Part shown: positions 20,597 through 31,973 of the stretch, one piece after another
Numbering within the stretch: the stretch's first letter is position 1
Layout of the letters: each line of letters opens with the position of its first letter
Assembly: GCA_021432635.1 (NCBI GenBank)
Contig: MU270119.1
Span: 62,001 to 126,000, forward strand
DNA from: Thozetella sp. PMI_491
Lineage: Eukaryota > Ascomycota > Sordariomycetes > Chaetosphaeriales > Chaetosphaeriaceae
Length of the DNA: 64,000 nucleotides
Direction: 5' to 3'
The notes under the pieces: model-generated
The model's database searches: none
Told to the model about the DNA's origin: nothing
What the model saw: the letters and a program-made list of their open reading frames with translations, nothing else
Made by a program: the position numbers and the translations under genes

Positions 20597-23500
20597 TAGA
20601 TTGGGAAAAGCAATCTGCCAACGTCGTGGTAGCTCAGATACTCCAGGGTTATGCGTCCTGAACTAAACAGGGCCAAGAAGAAAACACACTTTTTACACAG
20701 CCGTCTAAATACCGAGTCAATTGCCAAGGTAGATCTTATTAAACAAAGCATTTTCGCAGTATTTAGTCACATGGTTTATTCGGCTACTGAGGACTCTCAT
20801 CATCCCCCACGTATACTCCATTGGTAGCTAGCATCCGGCTGGAAAGCTGGTCAAGGGATTCGCCGCGGTAGAACCTAGACAGGACTGTCCGAAATATCTC
20901 GATGGTAACTTTTCACTATTAACTCTATCATGTTGAGGAGTGGAACACCAACCCTGAATCGATCTTCCACCCCGGGCGTGAGCCGAGCTTGCCCATGTGG
21001 CGCTCACTTTGCAACTCGCTTCGGCAGCACCGGCGCCAAGTAATAAAACAACAGTGGTTTGCACGGTCAGTTACTAAGGTCATTCAACTGCACTTTATAG
21101 GGCGCTATGACCGGTTCCCGGTGGGGTGGACGGCCAATTGCAAGATAATAAGGCCAACGCACCTAGTTATAAGTGCTACTTAACGGTGGTTTGCAGGGCC
21201 ATTTCCGAAGGCTAGTTAATACTTGTGCCCTATATATGCTCTGTGTCCTCTTTGCATATTGTTTTTAGTGTGTTGTTATGGGGGGTTGTATTATTAGTTA
21301 TTTTGTGAGTTTTAAGTAGTCTATTTTCTTAGAAAATCGATGGTGCGACTTCTAAAGTTGACTCTAGATTATAGAAATCTATCTAGTGTCGCCAGGATAT
21401 CAATTTATGGGGTATTCCGATTTTCTAATAGAAACTGATACATTAAAACACGCTGGCAGTAGTAGCGTGAATCCAGAACGTGTCATACCTCTAGGAGTCA
21501 ACGACCCAGCTACAACTCTACCTGGCCAATAAAGTGGTTCATCAGCAGCACATAGGCATCGCTTACACAAGGACCTAGCCTAGTAAGGTTTGCGGCGAGG
21601 CAGACAGTAATATAGACAAGGGCGGGCAGGCACAGAGATAGACAGTAATAATGGATACCGAAGCTATATTTAGGCGCCTGATACCCAGAGGCAAAGGCAG
21701 AGAACCCAGCACTCTCACTATGCACGTCGGCTTTACTATGGTCCATTAATGTGTTATATTAAGTGGGATCTGCCAGACAGAAAGGATAAAATAGGCTTTT
21801 ACAGATGCCTAGTAGTAGATATATAGCCTCGACAATGCGGCTGGCGTTATAAGTAACATTTGGCGCAGCCTAGCTTCTGGGATACCGGGGTTACTGGCGT
21901 ATAAAGGCAGCGGAGATTAAAGACCTCTCAACTAGGCGTAGATATGGAGGGTAATTCTTAGTCGCGATAGTCACTCGCCATATGAAATTAGATGTGTGGT
22001 TTGTTGTTCAAACTCGGCAGCTAGGATCCTCTGATGAGGATTGTTCGCCTCTAGGCAACGAAGTGTGTATCACTAGAACATATAAGACAGACGCGCGGCG
22101 CTGCATTAACCAGACTGCGGTATTTTTGCTATTGGATGGAATACGGACGACCGAAAACAAAGGAAATCAAAGGAATCCGGAAGAAGGTGAAAGCGCATTG
22201 AGCGACCAGGGCATAAGTACCTTATCTACCATAAAGCGTTGAAGCCAAGATTCAACACTCTAATTATACCTCCAGCTTTCAAATGAGTTACAGAGTGGGT
22301 CTAGATAGGCAGATTTTGATTGGATAAGAATGGGGGTCATGGTGGTCGCTGTGGGGCTCTCCTGAGCGAAGGGAGGAATCAGAAAACGGTGCCCCCAGCA
22401 TCGACACGGATATTACACAAGACAGTATTCTTTAGTTTCTACCAACTTGAGAACATAAAAGACACACTAAAAACAAGCTAAAAGATGTCTACACTTCTCG
22501 GTTCTTGTCCTAAATGGTAGCTCTGAAAAGGAGCGTTATTGAAGAAGGGGAGCACGCAACGAAGCAGCGGACGAAACCACCACCACAAAGCACAGACACC
22601 GTAGTCCAGTAGCCGGAAAGCGGTACCAATGCCACAGCTACACACATACGGCTCTGGGGCGGAGCCGCTGGAACAGCATAAGCCTAGGGATGGTGAGAGA
22701 GAACAGCGACTATATCAACCAGGCCGAATACGTATGGGCTCCGACCAGGACTAAAGTACGATAACAGATGGGGTGATCCTCCGTGATGGCCTCAGCGGCT
22801 TAGAACGAACGTAGAAGACGGTGGTCTTGGTGTCTGCCCCTAGCTATCTGGTATCTAGGTTGCTAAAACACGTCGATCGCTGTCAAGACCGATCGATGCC
22901 CTTGTGCCCTGATCAGGGCCAGCGAGCTTCGTCCTGCTTATAGCTGGCTTAGCGAGGGAGCGTGTGGGGCCAATCTAAGAAGCTCCACCACCTAAAAAAT
23001 CCACCACATCTCCCCGATTCCATGGGCTCGGACAATGCGCTGTGGTCTTTCTGGCAGCCCCACAATGGGTTGGGCAGGCCCCGCGAGATCTTCTTGCCTC
23101 GTTTGGCGAAACGCCCGAAGTTGTGGGATCGCTCCAAATCGCGCGTCTCATCCGCCAATGAGCACACCGGCGGCGGATGGAGCTCTCCGGGTGGCCGGCA
23201 ACCAACCCGAAACTACTCTTATTCCGCCCACAGCCTAGCTATTCAGCTAGGCCAGCTAGCCAGCTGGATCGAAAAAGCTGGGGTTGTGCTCGCTGTTCCA
23301 CAATTGCCGGGGCGAGGAGGCTACATAAGTACCATGGCTCTTGAAAATTATCTGTCTTAGGGCATCCGGGCTTGTCCCTGTTCCTCTTGAGATAGAGGTA
23401 CCGCCGTCTCCCGCAGTGCGCGGTGAGATTGCGATTATTAACCCTTACAGGCCATATTCTGTACTTGTTGGACTTGGGAATCAATCGGGCCGACCAAACT

Positions 23501-24396
23501 CTTTAGCCGGACTAGTAAGACTCCTGCGACTACTCCGTTAGTGCTAACATATGCTCCTTTCCCCAATAGTGCTGCAGTATCAAGGCGGTGTTTTGGCGGG
23601 TTTACGGCGCAGTTCTGTGCCACTGTTAGCATTTAATAACAAAGTACCGCATCAGAGCTATATCCGTAGAGTGGGTCAAAGGAACAGAATACGGGCGTTC
23701 CAGGATGCGGAACATGCAATATTACACCCCCGGTTTAGTTGCTAGCGTAGGAAGGTTAAGGTTTATTAGTGCTATACGACCTATCCAGTTTCGCGGCAGG
23801 CTGTAGACCTGTCTAAGGGACGCCACCACCAACTAGAATTAACTGTTTTTCTTACTCTTTAACTACCTTACATATTATATACACCCTAAGTTTTAGGTAT
23901 ATTCAACTAGTCAATTAGCCCTTAACTTGTGTTACGTTTGCAGTTAAATGAGAGGTGTTTTTTTATAATTAAACTATCTCTGGTTGTGTGTAAGCGTGGT
24001 GCAGGGCTGTTAAAGGATCACCTAACGTCACAGCAAAGGTTCCCAGTAACCCTCCCCCACCGTTCCAGCCCGCTTTGCGTGCACCACACCCCTGTCTCGC
24101 GAACTATTCGTTTTTACCGTTGTAACCTCGCTTCGCTTTGTGATCCTGCCATAATTAGGCAGAGTCCCTATACGCGCCGCCAGGCCCTGCCAGCCTGGCC
24201 TCAATTGTCTAACCCTAGTAAACAAACAGGGGGCCCATAAGTCCCGTTTGGGGTAAGGATAGACGTTCAGGCCGCTCTATATAACGCCGACTCGACAGCC
24301 GTAGAAAGCATGTCCTCAGCACAACATCATCTCAGATCGACTTGCCTAGGCTTAACATACTCTTTTCCCCAAAACTCTCCAATAATATCAGTCAAA
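20597..24396. other. Gene-poor 3.8 kb region
   Basis: No gene is supportable. The segment is patchy in composition, with AT-rich stretches (about 21200-21480 and 23760-24000) between GC-richer blocks. The open frames at 21510-21746 and 22949-23360 have no recognisable features. Decayed repetitive DNA is likely, but I cannot name an element. Confidence 0.5.
24275..24285 (+). promoter_or_regulatory. TATA-box-like element upstream of secreted cysteine-rich protein
   Basis: CTCTATATAACGCC lies about 115 bp before the ATG at 24397, a fitting distance for a fungal core promoter driving a small secreted protein. Confidence 0.45.
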
Positions 24397-24690
24397 ATGC
24401 AGTTCACGCTTATTATTGCTGCCCTCGTCTCCCTTGCGGCTGCCGCTCCGGCTACTGAGCCAGTTCAGGAGCGGGGTATTTGCATCGGAGGATATAACCC
24501 TGGCGACTACTTCTGCTTGAACGACGATGGTGTCTCTTATCTCGTCCAGTGTGGTCTCAATGGCCAGACTTCGGTAGGTGGCCCCTTACCCGCCGTTCTG
24601 TTTTCTCAAGAGGATTATGACTTACTTTACCCTTAGCCCATCGCCAAGTGCAACTGCCAGACGATCAACGGCAGCCCTTACTGCGTCTAA
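24397..24690 (+). CDS. Small secreted cysteine-rich protein, 2 exons
   Basis: Exons inferred: 24397-24573 and 24637-24690, 76 residues. The N-terminus MQFTLIIAALVSLAAAAP is a classical signal peptide, followed by an acidic spacer ending in ER. The mature part has six cysteines (ICIGG, YFCLN, VQCGL, AKCNC, YCV), enough for three disulfides, and several Gly/Asn residues. The intron (GTAGGT...CCCTTAG) restores the frame; without it the sixth-cysteine tail is lost. Size, secretion and cysteine content fit a candidate effector or antimicrobial-like protein. No family was recognised, and any host or competitor role is inference. Confidence 0.75.
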
Positions 24691-24699
24691 GATTATGAT

Positions 24700-24985
24700 A
24701 TCTAGCTCTGGAATGAGCTCCCGCCCTATCTTACGGGCAGGCTATTCCGGCTACCCGCAAGGAATCGCCCAGCCAAACCCGTCACACATTCCCTTCGGAG
24801 CGCTAGGGATTGCGCTATGATCAATACCTTTACCTAGAATATATTGAACATGTAAATAACCTTGGCAAAAGAGTTAGTGAAAAAAATTAGAGCTACGTCT
24901 GCTTTCAGGCCCGCATCGTATTTCTTATTGGTCTACCAAGTGTTTCGTGCAAATATCGCTCAATCTTTTCACGGCGTAGCCTAAC
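24700..24985. other. Intergenic, no gene seen
   Basis: This is the 3' flank of the small secreted protein gene, with AT-rich stretches near 24836-24890. No coding potential was recognised. Confidence 0.45.
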
Positions 24986-26295
24986 CCTAGCGGTGCCCAA
25001 ATCCCCTTTCGGCTTCGGCATAGCTTTCTACATGAGGCTGCCCATCTGTGTACCAAAGCTCTCGAGATCTGCAAGACAAAGCTCGGTGCAAACCACCCAG
25101 ATACGCTTATTAGCATGGGGAATATGGCGCTGATATACTCGCAACAGGTCGGTTTGAAAGGACGAATCGCTTTGGAAACTTGTGGTGGAGATGTACAAGA
25201 TTACCCGCGGCCCTGGCCACCCCGAAAGCCTAAATATCATTGCCAACCTCACGACCAAATTTCAAGATCGTGGGGAATGGGAAGAGGCCGAAGCACCACT
25301 GAGACAAGTCCCGGAAACCAGAAGCACTCTTCTTGTCGCTGACCATCCCTCTACGTTACAATCCATGAACAATCTATCCCTCGTTCTTTGGAAACAGGCT
25401 AAGCGGGCCGAGGCTGAGGCCCTACAACTTCAAGCAATAGAATCTCGGAAGGGTACTCTCGGAGGCCGAGCATCCAGATACATTGAACAGCATAGGCAAC
25501 CTAGCATTGATATATAAAAGCCAGGGCCGTCGAGCAGAAGCCGAGGCACCGGATCTACAACTGCTAGCGACCCGCAATCCGAATCTCGGCGCCGCCCATC
25601 CGAACACGCCATTGACCATGGTAAACCTGGCAGTAGGGCTGTGCCAGCAGCATCGATTTGACGAGGCCAAGCTAGCGGAGAGACAGGCGGTAGAGGTTTC
25701 CAAGACCACCCTCGGGCTAGTCACCTAAACACATTAACAAGTATGGCAAACCGGGCGGTTGCTTGCAGCGGCCTGGGTCAGATAGAGGAAGCCCAGACGC
25801 TGTTATTGCAGACCCTGGAGCTTCGCAAGGCCACTCTCGTGGCTGTTCATCCAGATACGATCGATAACGTAGCCAATCTGGCGACCATGTATTCCAACCA
25901 AGACCGCTTGGAGGAAGCCGAGGCGCTGAGAATCGAGGTGCTGGAGGCCCGCAAAGCGTCTCTCGACCCCGATCACCCGCATTTGCTGCTCGCCATGGCC
26001 AACCTAGCGGGGATATATGGGCGTCGTTGTCGGCTAGAGAAAGCGAGGCGCTCCGGGCGGAGGTATTGGACAGACGGAAACGGATTCTTGGATCCGATCA
26101 CTCGATGACACTCGATTCCATGAGCAACCTGGCCGTCGCTTGGAAAGCCAAGGCCGCGAGGCAGACGCGTTGGAGCTGATGAGGAGCTGCCTGGAGGCGA
26201 GGCAGCTTGTGTTCGGTGATGCCAACCCACGCACAGTAGCGGCTGTAAAGGTGGTGGAAGCATGGGAATTAGGATCATTTTCAGGCCACGACTAA
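24986..26295 (+). pseudogene. Frameshifted TPR-repeat relic (NLR/kinesin-light-chain-like TPR array)
   Basis: About eight 42-residue tetratricopeptide units of the HPDT...NLA...Y...GR..EAE type can be read, but only by changing frame about four times (near 25170, 25465, 25725 and 26050). Examples are ANHPDTLISMGNMALIYSQQ, LNIIANLTTKFQDRGEWEEA, VHPDTIDNVANLATMYSNQD and MTLDSMSNLAVAWKAKGREA. Such arrays form the sensor part of fungal NB-ARC or NACHT proteins and of other TPR adaptors. No nucleotide-binding domain precedes it, so this is an orphan C-terminal tail. Low-level expression as a short TPR protein from one of the intact frames (25743-26108) cannot be excluded. Confidence 0.8.
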
Positions 26296-26419
26296 TTGGC
26301 CTCGGCATATGGATTACTCCAATAGATTCCAAATTCAGGAACCTGCTCTACTCAGAGTGAGTGTAGAATAAAACCGCAATGCGTTGAGAAGTTCGATAAG
26401 AAGCCTTACTAGACAACAC

Positions 26420-28443
26420 CTAGTAAGTCTTGCCCAGCCATGATGCGTTCTTGGCGACAGGTGGTCTCGAGCTTATGCGGTCCTGGACATCCCTGTTCGC
26501 CGCCACTCCGTCGGCAGCCCAGCCTGGCCGCAGCCATGTTGCCGAATTGTGTTCAATAACCCGCTCGCGAACCCTCTCGCTGCTAGTGGAAAGGTTGCGA
26601 ATCATCTTTGCCAACCACGTAAACACACCACAGGCTTCCTGTTCTGCAGCCACGGTGGCAGCCCAGTCCAGCTTTGCGGCAATGCTTTCGAGAAAGCCCG
26701 GCCCGACCATATCCTGCACGGCGTCGTTGTCCCACCCCGTCTCCTCGATCGTGTTGAGTCGTTCTAGGGTCATGATGCAACGCACAAGCTGGGCCCACTG
26801 CAGGAAAGACACGCCGGCAAAATCGGACGCAGAGAGGTTTAGCAGCGCGGTGGTGCAGGCCTTCACGGCACGCAGGGACTGCCAGAGGCACGAAAGACGC
26901 TCGACCCACGGCGATGCAGTACCGGAGATGTGGGGAGCTAGGGGGTTACTCGCAGCAGCAGCTACCGTCGAGTAGGCGGTCATCAGCGGAACGGTTCCAT
27001 AGACCATTCGGGTGGTCTCACTGATGTAGAGTTTCGTGTATTGCGCGTGCGCTTTGAGGGTTTCTACGTGTTCATATGACCGTCAGTGTTGATTCACCCA
27101 TTACGAGTCGCGAGTCTCACCTTGCTGCTGGAGGCCTGAAGTGGAATAGACAGGCAGCTCTGGAAGCTGCTCCTGCAATGCAGTGATAGCTTCAATAGCA
27201 GAGGCGATGGTTGTTTCCGTTTGGGTCTGATCTCGTTGGTGTCGATCGTGTACCTCCGCGATTCTCTGCGCGAGGAGTTGAAAACGGACTTGCAGAGCTA
27301 GAGCGGCATCTTCGGGGCGTTCTTTGCTCGTGCCTATAGCGACGAGGCTTTCGTCCATCTGTGCTGTCCATCGTAGGGCATCCACCTGCCCAAAGTGCAA
27401 GGAGACACTATCAAGTCTGCTGTCAGCTGTGATGCACGAAGGATAGTCTTCACAGAGAGCGGAGGACCAGGGGAGACAAACATGGAGCTGAGCACGAAGC
27501 ACGCTAGTACAGCACGCTGCCGCTCTAGAAAAAGGGAGGTTGTCATGTGGCCTACGTCGTAGTCCCAATCTCTGGAGTTTGGAGCGAATGGGTCCGGCAT
27601 GCGCAACTCTTGGGGCGGAGGTCTATTCAGTCCCATCTCCCCAACTAGCGAGGTGGCCACCATCATAAGACGCGAAAGGCTGGAGGGAATGAGAATATGA
27701 TCCCATCCCCAACTGATGTATGTCAGCAGGCCCAATAGCAGGTCCATGCTCGCTGCGGTCTCACAGAGCTCGCGCTTGAGCTCCCGGCCGCGCGCAAGTT
27801 TCTCCCGCGCATAAGGTGTCACCACGGCCATGATGGCGCGGAAGAGGAAGGGTCGATCTTCTCGTAGCTGCTGGGCAGTTTGGTTGGCGGGAAGGTGCAT
27901 AAAAGGGAAATGGCGCAGCATCCTAGACCTGAACACTTTGAGGTATGCCTCGGCCTCGGCAATGGATGGCTCATCCAGGTGTGACGCGGCAGGCCGCTCA
28001 GGCGAGTCACTAGTTACGTGATGCAACTCGACATCGTCGGTGCCCCCCCCGCCGGGCGGGAATGGATCGGATGGGGGCGCGAGCATCTCAACGTCCGCCG
28101 CTTGCTGCGGTGTGGTGACCACACCGACGCCATTGGCCGGCTGCAAGAGCGATACCAGTGTGTCTAAGCGTCCCTCCAGGCTTGCGAGCCGCGTACTATA
28201 CGTTTTCTTGCTGTCGGCCGCCCGCCGACGAAGCTCATCCGACGGCAGGCACTCCTTTTGGAGGCGATGGCACCTAAACACGTGTTGAGCGGCATATTCT
28301 TGGTGCTGCCGCCAAAAGGGTAAGATTGCATACCTTTGGCATCCATCGCCGTCCGGGCGCGCGACGCATTTGCTCTTCGACTTGAAGCAGCTCAGGCACG
28401 CCTGGCCAAAGGGGCTGGAATGACCTGGGCCTCTTCTCTCCAT
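26420..28443 (-). CDS. Zn2Cys6 transcription factor, 4 exons
   Basis: Exons inferred: 28443-28334, 28273-27482, 27407-27121, 27063-26420, giving 610 residues. The zinc cluster near residues 16-45 is CLSCFKSKSKC, an 8-residue loop, CQRC, then HRLQKEC. Its third loop is split by an intron, a position often seen in this class. The loop between the third and fourth Cys is longer than the usual 5-6 residues. After a coiled-coil-like heptad region (RLASLEGRLDTLVSLLQPA) the body resembles regulators with a fungal transcription factor middle homology region (AYLKVFRSRMLRHFPFMHLP, HFGQVDALRWTAQM). It is probably nuclear. It lies in tandem upstream of no obvious pathway gene but next to the CipB-like reductase, a possible target. 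Confidence 0.9.
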
Positions 28444-29143
28444 GGTGATGTCCTTTTGTGATGATGGCGCTTGGCCTCGGCAGGGGTGGACACCGGTCTT
28501 ATAAGCCCGTGCCCCACAGTTAGATTCAGAATCGGAGCGATTGGACTCCGGGCGTGACGAGGCGGCGCGACAACTCAAGCGGGCCGCTACGTTAGCAGAC
28601 TCAACGGAATAAGGCATTTGTACCAAAGCATAAAACAACTGCGTCGATTAAATAATCTTCTCTCCAAATGGAAAGTCCTTGCCAACTGCAATCGTGCTAC
28701 GACTCGGGATTTTATTGTCCTTGCAGACTTTGCCCTTTTTAAGTGTGATGACGCCATGAGTACCTAGGTGCCTACCTTACTTCGTGCACACGCTGCTTCT
28801 GGACAAGGACCGGAGGACCGGACTCCGGTCCCACCGAGACGGACGATCTAGCCACCGGTGCATTTGATTGGTCAATCTACGTTTGCACCGAAAAGAGGCC
28901 AAAGTGACATGAAGGTCCATTCCACGGTATGCCCGACCGTTGACCTATGACCTGCGGTATGTGGTATATTATATTAATATCCGAAAACTTGTAAACGCCT
29001 AGCTAACAGCGAGAAAAAAATAGCAAAAGGAAGAAGGAATAAGGAAAGAAGAGGAGCAATATGAGATGCTGCTTCAGCAGGACAGAGGGTACATCCGACT
29101 CGCAAACATATTATGACGCCCAGACCTCATCCTGCTCTCGACC
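28444..29143. other. Intergenic between Zn2Cys6 gene and CipB-like gene
   Basis: This is the upstream region of the Zn2Cys6 gene and the 3' flank of the reductase. It contains a TACCTAGGTGCCTACCTTA palindromic string at 28761-28779, and an AT-rich stretch near 28965-29050. No gene was seen. Confidence 0.5.
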
Positions 29144-30301
29144 CTACAACGACACGACGACCTTCTTAGCTGAAACCCCATTTCTCTGCACCTCCATAGC
29201 CTCCTGGATCACCTCCAGACCCTTGCCGACCACTAGCGGTTCCGGTGAAGGCACGAACTGCCGCTCGGCAAGTGCCTGCGGCAGGAACTCGGCGTAAAGC
29301 TTAGCAACCACCGAGTCGGGGCTTTCACCGCCCCCGATGTCAACAAACTTGGCCGGAACTCCCGAGAAGAGGGATGAAGCTGCGATACCCATGAACCCCC
29401 AGACGATAGAGAGCATCACCAAGGGTACACCGAATCGGCCATCCAAGCGGCTCCCTTGTTGCGGAAGGTCGTTGCCCGCCATGGCGATGAACTTCCTTGT
29501 TGCGCCTGATGAATCCCGGCGCCGCTTCATGACGGCGGTGCAAGCCTCGAACGACCCTTCGCCGAGCGTGACGGCGCCTACGAGGTCGCGGCCCTCTAGG
29601 GCTTTTAAGAGGTCGTCGACCAAGGTCTTGCTGCGGTAATCGAAGACGTGGGTAGCCCCGAGGCCTTGAAGGTAGCCAATGTTCTTCGGCGACGCCGTAG
29701 TGAGGACCTCGTAGCCAGCCTGCGACGCCAGCTGCACAGCGTTGCTGCCGACGCTGGAAGCGCCTCCAGTGATGATGACCGCCCGCTTCCTGGCGCCCTC
29801 CTTGGGAGGGTTGGGCCGGCGCGGCACTGTCGGGAAATCGAGCGCCAGCCAGTCTTTGTGGAACAGGCTGGTGGCCGCGGTGGCCAGGCCCAGACCCAGG
29901 ACACTGGCTTGCTCATCGGTAATGTGGGCAGGCACCGGCGCGATTAGGTGCTCCCGGACGACGGTGTAGAGCTGGAATGCGCCCTCGGAAGCCTTGCCGG
30001 ACACCTTATTGATGCAGATGGCCTGCCCGCACACTCGGTCGCCGACCTGGAAGCGATCCACGCCAACGCCAATCTCAACGACGGTACCGGCGACGTCCGT
30101 GCCGATGATGGTGGGGAATTTGAGAAACGGGAGGATGAGGTGTCCAATGTACTGTAGGAGCCAGTCGAACGGGTTGATAGCCACGGCGCCGTTCTTGATC
30201 ACCACCTCGCCTGGCCCCGGCGGTGTGTACGGGGCATCGTCGACCTTGAAGGGCCTCACCTTCTTAGCGGGAAACCACGCAGCTCGGTTCTTTGGTGGCA
30301 T
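29144..30301 (-). CDS. Medium-chain dehydrogenase/reductase, CipB/trans-enoyl-reductase-like
   Basis: This intronless gene encodes 385 residues. It is an NAD(P)H-dependent oxidoreductase of the zinc-type alcohol dehydrogenase superfamily with a GroES-like N-terminal fold (GEVVIKNGAVAINPFDW, IIGTDVAGTVVEIG) and a Rossmann domain with the nucleotide motif GGASSVGSNAVQLA. The C-terminal VVGKGLEVIQEAMEVQR and VSAKKVVVSL strongly recall the concanamycin-induced CipB family of Aspergillus. The structural-zinc cysteines of true alcohol dehydrogenases are not evident, as in quinone or enoyl reductases. It is probably cytosolic and the substrate is unknown. It sits between a Zn2Cys6 regulator and a run of secreted oxidative enzymes. 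Confidence 0.9.
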   Translation of the reverse strand: MPPKNRAAWFPAKKVRPFKVDDAPYTPPGPGEVVIKNGAVAINPFDWLLQYIGHLILPFLKFPTIIGTDVAGTVVEIGVGVDRFQVGDRVCGQAICINKVSGKASEGAFQLYTVVREHLIAPVPAHITDEQASVLGLGLATAATSLFHKDWLALDFPTVPRRPNPPKEGARKRAVIITGGASSVGSNAVQLASQAGYEVLTTASPKNIGYLQGLGATHVFDYRSKTLVDDLLKALEGRDLVGAVTLGEGSFEACTAVMKRRRDSSGATRKFIAMAGNDLPQQGSRLDGRFGVPLVMLSIVWGFMGIAASSLFSGVPAKFVDIGGGESPDSVVAKLYAEFLPQALAERQFVPSPEPLVVGKGLEVIQEAMEVQRNGVSAKKVVVSL

Positions 30302-31973
30302 GGCTTCGATGGAGGAACAAGTGGAGGCGAGAGGTATATGCGTCGTCTTGACTAGGACAGGAAAAAAAAGCGAGCAGGATTAAATTTCGCGTATATGTTT
30401 TCGTTCTCAAAATAGTAAGATATTGACTATGTTGATTAAAAAAAAATTGCTGTTTGCTCTGAGGTGACTGGAAGTTTTAATACTCATCGTGGCCGGCGGG
30501 CGGAGTCCGCCCCCGATGCTCGCGCTCGCCCTTCGGGGAGACTTTCGCCCACACAACACGGGTTCCGCAACACTCGGGATTCCTCTTGGCAGGTGTAGCA
30601 GCAACGGACACAAAATTTGTCCTTCTTCCGAAATGAGAAATCCCTCTCTTCGTCATCGATTTGTCACTTCGATCTGGTAGACTGGCATATCACGATCTGG
30701 GTATGGCAGTAGAATCGCTGCTAAGCTAGGTACCTAGGTAGCTATCCTAAAGTGGATATGTTCGGATTCGCATAGACGGCTCAACTTTGGTAGTATGCTC
30801 TCGCGACAAAGCACAACACTAGCCCAGGCGGCTCTAACTTTCAGATTTTGAATGAGCGAAACGAGTAACTGCTAAAAGTCACTATAGGGAAGAGGATTGC
30901 AGTGATTCGCTCGTGTTTTGCCCTTCACCACTGCTCCAGTATACCCACAGATAACGAGTTACGCCCGGACCACAGCACGATAGCCTCCAGTCCGTAATTA
31001 CAACCCATGATAACCACTAGACCTACCCAGCAGAAAGACGAGGGACTAGTAATCTCATGCCGGCTCCGTTAGAATCAGATCTTCGCAGTTTACTGTGCAC
31101 CAAAGCGCGTCCTGTCACATGGCACTGCAACTAGGTAGCTGTGCAGGAGAGACGGTGTTGGGAAGTGCCGTAAGCGAGATGCCAAATGGGGCAAAAAACC
31201 CCGAAGCAGTGCTGTAGCACAACCGACTTGTTATATTCAAGCCAGAGTCGTGGTGCCCAGCGCTAACTACCCAGAAACTCTCGCTCATTTCGTGGGGCAG
31301 GTCAAGGGCAAATGAGCCAACCGGCAGCGCTCCTCCACCCCCCCTCGCCCGGCAAACCCAGTCCATGCTCGACCGGGGCTCGGCAACACTCCCATTCCAA
31401 AACATTGGGGGCGGTTCCAGAGCCAGCGTGCCTCGACCGTCCTACCCGGGGATGTGGCTCAATATACTAATTCGTGTGGCCTATTGAGATTCGTCATTAC
31501 GCAACTAGGCCGCGACGCTGACCAGGTGGCGCTCGCACTTTCTATGGGACAGATCACCAAATGGAATGGGCGAGCTGACTCCCTGCAGACTACCAGCAGC
31601 CGATCACCCGCAGCTTCCCATGGCATCGCGAACCACCCCTGCCTGGGGTAGCATCTGGGGGCCGCACGGGTGGGGCCGTGAAAGCTTACGTCCCTGGTAC
31701 CGCATATTGGTCCTCCCTTTCGGGCCTGACTATCGACAATTGCACGGGCGAAGAGCGCCGCCGAGCGGCGCTACAGGGGCACCGTCAGCGGGGGAGGCCC
31801 CTATGCACTCGGTGCTCGACCCGAAGCGGGCTTGCAATGCGCTGCAATCCCGGCCACGCCCAGCCCCTGGGCGCGGAGGCCACGGATAAGAAGGCCTGCG
31901 CCCGCAGCATCTCTCTCCCCGGGTCCAGGTTCGCTACTGCCCATCCGCGTGCTGCCGTTCCCGTGCCGAAAAC
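30302..31973. other. Divergent intergenic region, 1.7 kb
   Basis: This lies between the starts of the leftward CipB-like reductase and the rightward quinoprotein gene. It contains a TAGGTACCTAGGTAGCTA palindromic string at about 30727-30744. The sequence from about 31580 becomes GC-rich towards the next gene. No credible gene was seen. Confidence 0.5.

Noticed and set aside
22949-23360. Overlapping open frames on both strands
   Set aside because: Neither strand shows a domain or intron pattern; composition is GC-rich and the frames mirror each other.
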